From contig NZ_LR590470.1 of the NCBI RefSeq assembly GCF_901472535.1, positions 1,364,001 through 1,428,000 of the forward strand: 64,000 nucleotides of DNA, written 5' to 3'. A program made the translations under genes and the position numbers. Source of the DNA: Sphingobacterium daejeonense. GTDB lineage: Bacteria; Bacteroidota; Bacteroidia; Sphingobacteriales; Sphingobacteriaceae. The notes beneath the pieces are model-generated. The model was not told where the DNA came from, made no database searches, and was given only the letters and a program-made list of their open reading frames with translations. Below, in pieces: positions 1 through 7,838 of this stretch (positions within the stretch are counted from its first letter, which is position 1; the number at the start of each line of letters is the position of its first letter).

Positions 1-31
1 AGAATTAAAACAAACAGAAAATCAAAAGACC

Positions 32-559
32 ATGAGTTTAACAGGAAACGAAAAGGAGATATATTTTGCGGGCGGTTGTTTTTGGGGTACGGAGCATTTT
101 TTTAAACTTGTCCGTGGTGTGGTTGGCACCGAGGTCGGTTATGCCAACGCTACAAAAGCAAACCCTACGTATGAGGAGGTTTGTACAGGTCAAACAGGTG
201 CTACAGAAACCGTAAAAGTAATCTATGATCCCGAAGTTATTGATTTAGGCCTATTAATAGACCTTTATTTTGAAACAATTGACCCAACCTTATTGAATCA
301 GCAAGGGAACGATAGAGGAACGCAATACCGCACAGGGATTTATTATACCGACAATAGTGTTGCTGAATTGGTTAAAGATAAATTGCATGAGCTTTCATTA
401 AGAGTTCAAGCGCCAGTTGTTGTAGAAAATGAACCATTGAAAAACTTCTATGACGCTGAGACTTACCATCAAGACTACTTAGATAAGAATCCAGGTGGAT
501 ATTGCCATATTGGTGCTCATGAATTTGAATTAGCTAAAAAAGCTAATCCAGAGAAATAA
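32..559 (+). CDS. msrA: Peptide-methionine (S)-S-oxide reductase MsrA
   Basis: Reduces methionine-S-sulfoxide in proteins and free methionine, a cytoplasmic oxidative-damage repair enzyme. The 175-residue protein carries the family signature GGCFWG with catalytic Cys16 near the N-terminus, followed by the usual YEEVCTGQTGATE block and a C-terminal GYCHIG segment that may supply a resolving cysteine. Length matches single-domain MsrA; no MsrB domain is fused. The ATG follows an A-rich leader at the very edge of the window, so upstream context is not visible. A hairpin terminator follows directly, so it is probably the last or only gene of its transcript. Confidence 0.97.
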   Translation: MSLTGNEKEIYFAGGCFWGTEHFFKLVRGVVGTEVGYANATKANPTYEEVCTGQTGATETVKVIYDPEVIDLGLLIDLYFETIDPTLLNQQGNDRGTQYRTGIYYTDNSVAELVKDKLHELSLRVQAPVVVENEPLKNFYDAETYHQDYLDKNPGGYCHIGAHEFELAKKANPEK

Positions 560-577
560 AAAACACTAAAAAACAGG

Positions 578-607
578 AAAAGGGATGCTTAGGCTTCCCT
601 TTTTTTA
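578..607 (+). terminator. Rho-independent terminator after msrA
   Basis: AAAAGGGA pairs with TCCCTTTT around a ten-base loop and runs into a T tract, 20 bases after the msrA stop. Confidence 0.75.
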
Positions 608-767
608 TTGCTTTTGTTTTCTGATTTAATATCAATTATTATTTATTGATAAAACCTTTCTTCAAAATTTTAATCTTTCCTTATAAATAGTATTTTTATA
701 CTAAACCATCATCCATTAAATTTATAAAATTGGACTGATTGTAAATCTAAAAAATAGACTAATATTA

Positions 768-1505
768 ATGGGCGATTTGCTGGAAACTACATTCAATTTT
801 GTCCTTTCGGAATGGTACTATACTAGTGCTTTCTTCTTTATTTTTTTCAGCTTTTTATATTTTGTTGGCACTTACATTACTGAGTTGATTATTCGTGTGA
901 AGTCTAAAGATGCAAGTATACGTCAGATTGTATTTGCTAAAAAGCCTCATCAAACTAGTAAGGAAATCCAGAATTCATTAGTTTCGATATTAGTATTTTC
1001 TCTTCAAGCGATTTTGTTCCAGTACTTATTTTCTATAGAGGTATTTAAGATCCGATTTGACCAACCTTTGCATTGTCTATGGGAAATACCATTGTTGTTT
1101 GTTTGGAATGAATTTCACTTTTACTGCATGCATTGGCTTCTACACCGGAGATTTCTTTTCAAGCATGTTCATAAAGTTCATCATTGGTCCAAAGAACCAA
1201 CATCATATTCAATTTTTAGTTTTCATTGGTTTGAAGCATTCTTATTGGGTACAGTTATATTTTTTCCTTTATTCTTTCATGAGTTCCAGGTCTATTCTTT
1301 ATTGAGTTTGCCTGTCATGAGTTTGATCATTAATCTATTAGGACATTGTAATCATGAAGTTCCGAGAGACTTACCGAGTAGCAATTTCCGAAAATATACG
1401 TTTAGACATAGTATGCACCACAAATGGAGTTCAGGAAATTTTGGGTTCATGCTGACCATTTTTGACAAATTATTTAAAACCGAAGTTTCAGAAAACAAGA
1501 AATAA
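768..1505 (+). CDS. Fatty acid hydroxylase / sterol desaturase superfamily membrane protein
   Basis: Integral membrane non-heme diiron enzyme of the fatty acid hydroxylase superfamily (known members hydroxylate or desaturate lipids). The 245 residues contain the expected histidine clusters: H117-x4-H122, H135-x2-H138-H139 and H214-x2-H217-H218, set between hydrophobic segments at about 20-40, 75-95, 105-115, 155-190. Substrate cannot be read from sequence. The stop codon TAA (1503-1505) directly abuts the ATG of the ketoacyl synthase gene, so the two are almost certainly co-transcribed and translationally coupled; the neighbours suggest action on a fatty-acyl-derived product. Confidence 0.88.
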   Translation: MGDLLETTFNFVLSEWYYTSAFFFIFFSFLYFVGTYITELIIRVKSKDASIRQIVFAKKPHQTSKEIQNSLVSILVFSLQAILFQYLFSIEVFKIRFDQPLHCLWEIPLLFVWNEFHFYCMHWLLHRRFLFKHVHKVHHWSKEPTSYSIFSFHWFEAFLLGTVIFFPLFFHEFQVYSLLSLPVMSLIINLLGHCNHEVPRDLPSSNFRKYTFRHSMHHKWSSGNFGFMLTIFDKLFKTEVSENKK

Positions 1506-3394
1506 ATGAAAAAGGAATATCATAAAGTTTATATAAATTCTATCGGGAAGCATTTGCCTAATTCTCCAGTTCATAACGATGAGATGGAGGAATATCTGGG
1601 TTTGATTGGAGGGAAACCATCACGAACTAGGGAGCGGATGTTGAAGCAGAATGGTATTATTACTAGGTATTATGCCTTGGATAAGGATCAGCAATCGACC
1701 GATTCAGTTTCTGGGATGGCTAACAAGGCCATCCAAGACTGTCTTACAAAAGGGAAGGTGAACGTGTCTGAGATTGAATTGCTTACAGCAGGAACTACGC
1801 AAGGCGATCTGCCAGTTCCAGGATTTGCGAGTATGGTACATGCGGAGTCAAAATTGCCTGTCTGCAATATTGTTTCTCACCAGAGTGTATGTGCTTCAGG
1901 AATTATGGCATTAAAAAGTGCATATTTACATGTCCTAACCGGCGAAAATGAAAAGGCTATTTCTTGTGCATCTGATATGCCAAGCAGAATGTTTAAGTCG
2001 TCAAGGTTTGATAAACAGGATAAAATCCAAGAGAAAGGACTTCCATTGGATACTGACTTTCTGCGATGGATGCTTTCCGATGGTGCTGGAGCGATGTACC
2101 TGTCCAATAAACCTAATTCTTCTGGATTGAGTTTGGAAATTGAATGGATCGATGTGAAATCTTATGCCAATAGTTTTGGAGTTTGTATGTATGCCGGTGC
2201 AAATAAAAAGAGAGATGGTACAATCGATAAATATTGGTTGGATTATGCAAACTTTTCAGATGCTGATGCGGAATCTGCAATTAATTTGAAACAAGATATT
2301 AAGTTAGTTAATAATACGATAAACCTTGGGGTTCAACATCTTTTTGAACTTATAGATAAAGGAGAGATTGATCCCAAAAAAATGGATTGGCTTGTTTGCC
2401 ATTATTCATCAGAATATTTTAAGCAGCCAATCGTTGAGCTTTTGAAAAAAAGGAGGGTTGGAGATAGCAGAAGAGAAGTGGTTTACAAACCTTCATGAGA
2501 AGGGTAATACAGGTTCTGCATCCATCTATATTATGTTGGAGGAACTATTATATAGTGGTCGACTGAAGCCAAATCAAGAAATTATCTGTATGGTTCCAGA
2601 GAGTGGCAGGTTTATAACCACCTTTATGAAATTGAAGATAGTAGGAGATGCGAAAGAAGAAAAACAACCATTGATTTCTAAAGATGATGAAATCTTAGCT
2701 CCAGAAATCCATATTGACAATAAACCTATTCAGGAGAAATTAGTTTAGGGATCTAACACAGATATGGGTTGATTTTGAGCTGTCTCTGCGAAATACGCCG
2801 ATCATTGATCGGATTTATAATGGTACGATAAGCTTAGAGGACTATAAATTGCTTTTACTAAATTTAAGGCAACAAGTAATTGATGGTTCCCAGTGGATTG
2901 CCAGGGCAGCATCAAATGTGAGTATGGATTATTTTGATATTCGCTCGTCTTTTATTTCGCATTCCAGGGATGAGCATAAAGACTATCAGATCCTCGAAAA
3001 GAACTACATTAATTGTGGTGGGAAAAAGGAAGATCTTTATTCAGGAGAGAAGAATATTGGTTCAGAAGCATTGAGTGCTTATATGTTCCATAAGGCAAGT
3101 CAACCGAATCCATTTGATTTATTGGGTGGTATGTTTATTATAGAGGGATTGGGCAATCGTTTGGCTGGCAAATGGGGTAGAGCAATCCAACATGAGCTGG
3201 ATTTAAAGGATGACCAGGTTTCCTTTTTCATCTACCATGAAACTTCAGATTCCAATGATAATCACTTTGAGAGGTTTGAGAAAGCATTAAACTCTGAACT
3301 CTTAACTGAGGAAATGGCAAAGCGAGTTTCAAAAACTGCAAAAGTCGTTGCGAAATTGTATCAAATGCAATTGGCTGAAATCGGTAACTATTAA
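1506..3394 (+). CDS. Ketoacyl synthase III fused to heme-oxygenase-like diiron oxidase (two frameshifts)
   Basis: The first ~385 residues are a FabH/OleA-like thiolase-fold synthase: nucleophile Cys129 in HQSVCASG, His299 in VCHYSS and, after repair, Asn334 in GNTGSAS, the complete Cys-His-Asn triad. An A7 run at 2445-2451 carries one base too many; removing it joins LLKK to [11 protein letters not shown]. After a linker the second frame stops at 2746-2748, yet in the next frame conserved-looking sequence ([14 protein letters not shown]) begins at once with no ATG, GTG or TTG before 2849. Dropping one T at 2744-2746 gives one 628-residue protein whose second half looks like an iron-containing redox enzyme of the heme-oxygenase-like fold ([26 protein letters not shown]). 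The fusion is inferred; two overlapping genes with a damaged start remain possible. Confidence 0.75.
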
Positions 3395-3404
3395 GATTTG
3401 AATT

Positions 3405-4307
3405 ATGCTACATACAAGTGAGTATTTTGAGAACAAAAAGAATAATCCTAGAGATCCGAGCCATTGGCATGCCTTGTTTCTAGATAATAGTGTTCCCTTT
3501 AATAAAGATGCAAAAGCAGCATTTTTATTTGACTCCAATCGGAAAAGTAAGCAATTTTTATTGCCATTTTTACGAGTTTTTGGGAGGTTGACCATTATTT
3601 TGCTTCAGATTTTTAAGGCTATAGCTCCGAATTTGATCAATGCCCCAAAAACCTTACATCGATTTTTATATTGGGGAATGAAATATTGGGTATCCCCAGA
3701 AGCTAATTTCTTGATTTTAAGACATTTTTATTTGGGTTCTGAAGTATTAAGATTTATAAAGGATAATGTCAAAGGAGCAGAAGATATTCCGATGAATCCA
3801 TTAAAACCTTTGAGTCTGGAAGCTGTAAAGGATAATTTGTTTTTGGAGCATGATTTGAATCTCTATAACTTTATTATCAATTTGAATACAGCAATTCAGG
3901 ATAAAGGATTAATAATAGAACCAGTTTCTGACCCTAATTTCTCGGCTGTTTCAGCTGCTCCAATTCCATTTGAAGAATTTCCCAACAGGTGGTCCAATGT
4001 TATGGATCTTTCTTCTGCAATAGAGGTTTTTACACCGGTTTATCAATTTTTTCTTACTGACAATGACTTTTGGCGTGCTTCCAATTCCTTGCAGCTAGAT
4101 GAGGTCATCGGTGTCTATGCAGCAACGATTATGAAATGTCCGGAGAAATTGATTGCCTTAAATAATAAGCATCCCATGATTCCATTACCTACTTATGGTG
4201 CTGGATTTCGATTGACCTTGCATGGTTTGTCCACGGAAGTATTGCATCATTTGATTGCACAACAAAAACTTCATGGACAGAATGAATTGGTATCTGAAAA
4301 TATTTAA
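3405..4307 (+). CDS. Uncharacterised protein in the lipid-enzyme cluster
   Basis: I do not recognise this 300-residue family. It starts 10 bases after the synthase/oxidase gene on the same strand and ends at a strong terminator, so it is the last gene of that operon. A hydrophobic stretch at about 48-66 (LLPFLRVFGRLTIILLQIF) and aromatic-rich helices suggest a membrane-associated, mostly helical protein; no signal peptide, no clear catalytic motif. Position argues for a role with the ketoacyl synthase and the two putative diiron enzymes, but this is inference from context. Confidence 0.8.
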   Translation: MLHTSEYFENKKNNPRDPSHWHALFLDNSVPFNKDAKAAFLFDSNRKSKQFLLPFLRVFGRLTIILLQIFKAIAPNLINAPKTLHRFLYWGMKYWVSPEANFLILRHFYLGSEVLRFIKDNVKGAEDIPMNPLKPLSLEAVKDNLFLEHDLNLYNFIINLNTAIQDKGLIIEPVSDPNFSAVSAAPIPFEEFPNRWSNVMDLSSAIEVFTPVYQFFLTDNDFWRASNSLQLDEVIGVYAATIMKCPEKLIALNNKHPMIPLPTYGAGFRLTLHGLSTEVLHHLIAQQKLHGQNELVSENI

Positions 4308-4309
4308 TC

Positions 4310-4339
4310 AAAAAAGCACTGTGCAAACAGTGCTTTTTT
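4310..4339. terminator. Bidirectional terminator between convergent genes
   Basis: AAAAAAGCACTG and CAGTGCTTTTTT form a perfect 12-bp stem around a six-base loop, between convergent genes ending at 4307 and 4349; T tracts on both strands serve both. Confidence 0.92.
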
Positions 4340-4348
4340 AATTTTCAG

Positions 4349-5332
4349 CTATTTACTTAACGCTTCTTTCAGAGCAAATGCTGCATGTTTTACAGATTCT
4401 TTTACTGCAGGAATATGATCTAAGGGATTCAATAGTCCAAAGTCGTGTATAAATCCATTATATGTTTGGATGGTTGTAGGAACTCCGGCTTCATCCAATT
4501 TCCTTGCATAGGCTAGGCCTTCGTCAAAAAGAATGTCATTTTCTGCCAATTGGACTAGGGCAGGAGGTAAACCTTTCAACTCATCAATGGAAGCTTGAAA
4601 AGGTGATGCATATTTTTCTTTGCGTTTAGCTTTGTCAGGCAGATAAAGATCCCACATCCATTTCATCATTCCTGTTGTCAAGAATCTTCCTTCTGCATAT
4701 TTTTGGAATGATTCACGTGTGAAGTCAGCGTCTGTTACTGGCCACATCAACAATTGGAATTTTATTTCGGGTCCTTTTTTATCTTTTGCCATCAGGCAGG
4801 TTACTGCGGTCATATTACCGCCAACAGAATTTCCTGCAACTGCTAAGTTTTTACCATCCACGGCAATTTGGTCTCCATTTTCTGAAACCCATTTTGTTGC
4901 AGCATAGATTTGATTAATTGCTGTCGGATACTGAGCTTCAGGAGAACGCGTATAATCTACATAGATAGCCGCAGCTCCGCTATGGACTACTAAATCACGA
5001 ATCAGTCTTTTATGAGTTGGATAATCTCCCAATACCCATCCACCACCATGAATAAAAATAAAAGCAGGAATTACCTTATCGATGGATACTGAATCAGGTC
5101 TGACGATTATTATTTTGACCGTTTCACCGTCTTGAGTGATTTCTTTTTCTGTTTCTACAATATCTGAGGTGTCTACGTCAACCGACTTTTGAGCATCTTC
5201 AAGGACTATTCTGGCATCCTTTGGCTCCATAGTTTCCATAGGTTCGCCACCACTGTTATTTAATCCATCTAAAAACTCTCTGATTTCAACTAAGATATTT
5301 GGGTCTTTTTCACCCTTAACTTGATTTGCCAT
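4349..5332 (-). CDS. Alpha/beta hydrolase, HSL-type esterase/lipase
   Basis: Carboxylic ester hydrolase of the hormone-sensitive-lipase (family IV) group. The oxyanion-hole motif HGGGW lies at residues 95-99, the nucleophile elbow GNSVGG puts Ser169 in place, an acid follows in AENDILFDEG and the catalytic His in GFIHDFG near the C-terminus. No signal peptide, so cytoplasmic; 327 residues fit the family plus a short N-terminal cap extension of about 50 residues. It is monocistronic, convergent with the lipid cluster and separated from it only by the shared terminator. Natural substrate unknown. Confidence 0.92.
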   Translation of the reverse strand: MANQVKGEKDPNILVEIREFLDGLNNSGGEPMETMEPKDARIVLEDAQKSVDVDTSDIVETEKEITQDGETVKIIIVRPDSVSIDKVIPAFIFIHGGGWVLGDYPTHKRLIRDLVVHSGAAAIYVDYTRSPEAQYPTAINQIYAATKWVSENGDQIAVDGKNLAVAGNSVGGNMTAVTCLMAKDKKGPEIKFQLLMWPVTDADFTRESFQKYAEGRFLTTGMMKWMWDLYLPDKAKRKEKYASPFQASIDELKGLPPALVQLAENDILFDEGLAYARKLDEAGVPTTIQTYNGFIHDFGLLNPLDHIPAVKESVKHAAFALKEALSK

Positions 5333-5414
5333 AAATTATGTGTTTGATTGAATTAATTGTATTTGTATAACAAGTTTAGGAGGGAAACGTTTTAAGGAAT
5401 TGTTTTGAAAATGT

Positions 5415-5508
5415 CATGGTTGGTGTAGACGGAAAGGCATGATTGGTGTCTCCAGCTCGCCATGGTTGGTGTCTCCAGCATGCCATGGTTGGTGTCCTCA
5501 CCAACCAT
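5415..5508. repeat. Four tandem 23-bp units ending in a hairpin
   Basis: Units start at 5415, 5438, 5461 and 5484 with the core CATGGTTGGTGTC. The last unit closes a perfect stem, ATGGTTGGTG (5485-5494) with CACCAACCAT (5499-5508). The same hairpin type recurs at 63403 and 63498. Confidence 0.85.
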
Positions 5509-5541
5509 CATAGGCTATTGTTTCTAAATCATAAAAATAGT

Positions 5542-5681
5542 TTCCTAATCTTGCGATTAGGAATGCACGCATATCGAGGGAAAGGGGGCGATTTTTAAAA
5601 AAAAGAAAGTGTCATTCCAGAGCTTTAGCTCTGGAAACTATTTTGTGGTCATAATAACACAATCCCATCGCGATGACACTT
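5542..5681. repeat. Nested intergenic hairpins
   Basis: TTCCTAATC/GATTAGGAA pair at 5542-5563. CCAGAGC/GCTCTGG pair at 5617-5634 inside a wider inverted repeat AAGTGTCAT (5607-5615) and ATGACACTT (5673-5681). No open reading frame of credible coding character lies here; this is non-coding repeat material filling the gap between the esterase and the IS element. Confidence 0.7.
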
Positions 5682-5815
5682 TTATAGTAGGAATTTAACA
5701 AACATGCCACACCTACGGCGTTGGTGTTTGAGGCGATTTTCATCTCTATAGATATTACATGCCTACGGCATTTAAGAGATATTTCATGCCTACGGCATTT
5801 TACCCCGATGGGGCT
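5664..5815. repeat. Left copy of ~150-bp direct repeat flanking the IS
   Basis: This block and 7363-7512 share the same order of elements: CCCATCG, then a GTRGGTGTGGCATG-type segment, then two CATGCCTACGGCATTT boxes 27 bases apart (5758, 5785), then ACCCCGATGGGG. Sequence identity is high but imperfect by eye. Confidence 0.8.
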
Positions 5816-5826
5816 TTTGGGGGTGT

Positions 5827-5859
5827 ATGGCCTTATTTTTCTTAACTTAATGACATTGC
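5827..5859. repeat. Solitary copy of the IS right end
   Basis: TATGGCCTT, a T-rich stretch and CTTAACTTAATGACATTGC (5841-5859) reproduce the inner right end of the IS at 7329-7363 in the same orientation, but lie outside the element, about 35 bases before its left end. It is probably a remnant of another insertion or a recombination event. Confidence 0.7.
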
Positions 5860-5893
5860 ACTTTGGGGTTGAATGGAGCCGCTTAACCATTTT

Positions 5894-7387
5894 GCTATAA
5901 TAGTTGCACCCCTCTGGGCAATGTCATTAAGTTAAGGATTTTATCATGCCGGTTTGTAGTTTGTGTAGGTCCTGTGCTTGCACTTTTTATTCGAGGTCTT
6001 AAGCTGCCTTGGGAACGATCTTCCCTTTCGGATGGGCAATGTGTCCTTGAGGAAGTAGGCCGTGAGCTCCCTGAGGATTTCCCTTTCCCTGTTTTTGAAA
6101 AAGATGGCTATCAGGTTTTCCTTTAATTTTCCGAAGGATTTGTTCCCGTTGACCTTTTGTGGGTACTTTTTCGTGGATGTATCGCGGTCGAGCCGGACCT
6201 GGGCATCCCTGATCAGTATCGAATGCAGGTTTGACATCATCACCGTTGCATAGAAATCCTGCTCGACGGATTCCACCGTCAGCCCGCTGAAGGATTCCAT
6301 CTGCATGGTATTCTTCAGTTTGGAGATGTTCGTCTCCACTCCCCAGCGCCTGAAGTACAGGTCCCCGAACATATCGTTTTCAAACCCCTCTTCCTGCCAT
6401 AGGTTGGTCGCGATCACCTCCGTGGTCGACTGCAGTTCTACCCTGACCAAGCGTATGCGAATCCTTGTTGAGCTGTCCGTGGCGAACCCGCTCTGGCGCA
6501 GGCCACTGATGGAGGCCTGGGTTGGGGCAAGCTCGATGACCTGGGAAACCTTTCCCGTCTTCAGGAACTTCTTGACGAACTTCAGCGAATCCTTCGCCCT
6601 GATCACGAACTTGCGCTCGCTCTCCTGCCAGCTATGGAGCGCGAACATCTTGAACGTTGAATAGTACCTGTCATAGATGGCAATGGAGTCCACGGGCAGT
6701 TCCTCGATCCAATGGGAGGCCAGGGTCAGCTCGCTGGTCCGGTATGGGGCTATGCAGGAATGGGTCACCAGGTCGTTCAGCACATCGTAGTGATAGAAGG
6801 TCTTTGCCTGCACGAAGCTCGAGTTCTGGTTGCTCTGGCCGCCAAAGTGGGCCTGCAGGGAAGGTGTGTTCACCAGGGCAAGGTTGGAGCCGTCAACTGC
6901 GATCAGGCGGTAGCCCATCCATCTCCTGGTATCCCCCGGTGCATGGCGCAGGAAGCTCTCGCAGAGCACCCGGTTCCAGACCAGGAAGAAAAGGGGGCTC
7001 AGCTTGCTCCTCTGCTGGGAAAAGGCACTCACCGAGCAACTGATCTTCTTGCCCAGCTCACCAAAGAAACCTTCCAGTTCGACAGAGAGGGTCCGCTTGC
7101 ACATCTTGGCGATCAGCAGGACCAATCTCTCGAAATTGAGCTTCCGGTCCCGGGTGAAATGGGTTTTGGAATTCCTGAAAAGATTGAGCAGCAGAGGATC
7201 TGTTAAACAGATAGAAATAAAATTTTTTAGGTCTGAAACGATTTTAAGTGCTATTTTTACATCGGCCATAAACGCGGTTGTTTAGATTTGTTTAGTAGTG
7301 AATTCAAAATTAAACATTTACGTGATTTATGGCCTTCTTTTTTTCTTAACTTAATGACATTGCCCATCGGGGTGTCACTATTATAGC
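5894..7387. mobile_element. IS4-family insertion sequence
   Basis: A single transposase gene is enclosed by inverted repeats. The inner 21 bases are perfect (GGGCAATGTCATTAAGTTAAG at 5916-5936 and its complement at 7345-7365; first 20 bases GGGCAATGTCATTAAGTTAA). Outward the match continues to 43 bases (5894-5936 and 7345-7387) with about four mismatches. It is uncertain whether the outer 22 bases belong to the IS or to flanking host repeats. No target-site duplication is apparent at either boundary. The transposase is visibly richer in G+C than its neighbours, fitting recent acquisition. Confidence 0.85.
5944..7269 (-). CDS. IS4-family DDE transposase
   Basis: The 441-residue transposase has D126 (AVDGSN), D200 (AIYDRYYS) and E312 in the diagnostic Y-(2)-R-(3)-E-(6)-K signature Y305-R308-E312-K319 of the IS4 family. 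The frame is intact from ATG to stop, so it may be functional. Codon and base usage (many CTG, GCC, ATC codons) differ strongly from surrounding AT-rich genes, pointing to transfer from a higher-GC relative. The coding region almost fills the element: the stop lies 8 bases inside the left 21-bp repeat. Confidence 0.93.
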   Translation of the reverse strand: MADVKIALKIVSDLKNFISICLTDPLLLNLFRNSKTHFTRDRKLNFERLVLLIAKMCKRTLSVELEGFFGELGKKISCSVSAFSQQRSKLSPLFFLVWNRVLCESFLRHAPGDTRRWMGYRLIAVDGSNLALVNTPSLQAHFGGQSNQNSSFVQAKTFYHYDVLNDLVTHSCIAPYRTSELTLASHWIEELPVDSIAIYDRYYSTFKMFALHSWQESERKFVIRAKDSLKFVKKFLKTGKVSQVIELAPTQASISGLRQSGFATDSSTRIRIRLVRVELQSTTEVIATNLWQEEGFENDMFGDLYFRRWGVETNISKLKNTMQMESFSGLTVESVEQDFYATVMMSNLHSILIRDAQVRLDRDTSTKKYPQKVNGNKSFGKLKENLIAIFFKNREREILRELTAYFLKDTLPIRKGRSFPRQLKTSNKKCKHRTYTNYKPA

Positions 7388-7512
7388 AGGAATTTAACAA
7401 ACATGCCACACCTACGGTGCTGGTGTTTGGGGTGATTTTCATTTCTATAGATATTTCATGCTTACGGCATTTAAGAAACATTTCATGCCTACGGCATTTA
7501 ACCCCGATGGGG
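7363..7512. repeat. Right copy of ~150-bp direct repeat flanking the IS
   Basis: Counterpart of 5664-5815. It begins at the IS right end (CCCATCGGGG) and contains CATGCTTACGGCATTT at 7457 and CATGCCTACGGCATTT at 7484, 27 bases apart as in the left copy, then ACCCCGATGGGG. Confidence 0.8.
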
Positions 7513-7534
7513 TTTTTTGTGTTCATTGCCAATT

Positions 7535-7717
7535 TTTCTATAATAGTTACACCCCTACAGGGTTGTGTGGCGTCGCATGATCATTTCTATAATAGTTACA
7601 CCCCTAGCGGGGTTGTTTGGGTTATAAGGACATTTTTCTAGAATAGTTACACCCCTAGCGGGGTTGTGTTGCATCGTATATTCATTTCTATATTAGTTAC
7701 ACCTCTAGCGGAGTTAG
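7535..7717. repeat. Four-copy ~50-bp-period array of CCCCTAGCGGGG elements
   Basis: A 32-33-base unit (TTTCTATAATAGTTACACCC followed by CTAGCGGGGTTGT) starts at 7535, 7584, 7635 and 7685, with unrelated 17-18-base stretches between. Each holds the small palindrome-like CCCC-TAGC-GGGG core; the last copy is degenerate (CCTCTAGCGGAG). A related half-unit borders the IS at 5894. With the heptamers that follow, this accounts for the gap 7388-7822. Confidence 0.85.
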
Positions 7718-7730
7718 TTCCCTATGGCTG

Positions 7731-7793
7731 TCTATTGTCTTATGTCTTATGTCTATTGTCTATTGTCTATTGTCTTATGTCTATTGTCTATCG
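7731..7793. repeat. Heptamer array, nine units
   Basis: Nine consecutive 7-base units of TCTATTG or TCTTATG. They end about 30 bases before the promoter of the radical SAM gene. An open frame running through the array is an artefact of the repeat. Confidence 0.9.
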
Positions 7794-7822
7794 ATATCCC
7801 CTCAACTACAAAATACTTTTTT

Positions 7823-7830
7823 TATCTTTG
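7823..7830 (+). promoter_or_regulatory. Bacteroidota -7 element TATCTTTG
   Basis: Exact TAnnTTTG, ending 8 bases before the ATG at 7839, implying a very short leader. No convincing -33 TTTG at the usual distance. Confidence 0.6.
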
Positions 7831-7838
7831 CATCTACA

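Noticed and set aside
2440..2470. Programmed frameshift at A7 followed by an AGGAGG sequence
   Set aside because: The downstream AGGAGG looks like a ribosome-binding site, but a +1 shift is needed, there is no obvious stimulatory structure, and many similar breaks occur elsewhere; sequencing error is simpler.
6657..7206. Plus-strand open frames inside the IS
   Set aside because: They are opposite-strand shadows of the GC-richer transposase gene with no recognisable domains.
7535..7717. CRISPR-like array of four repeats
   Set aside because: Spacers of only 17-18 bases, a degenerate last repeat, no cas genes nearby, and the unit recurs elsewhere as part of an intergenic repeat family.
7749..7838. 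N-terminal extension of the radical SAM protein
   Set aside because: It consists of heptamer repeat and promoter sequence; the TATCTTTG element and ATG at 7839 give the correct start.
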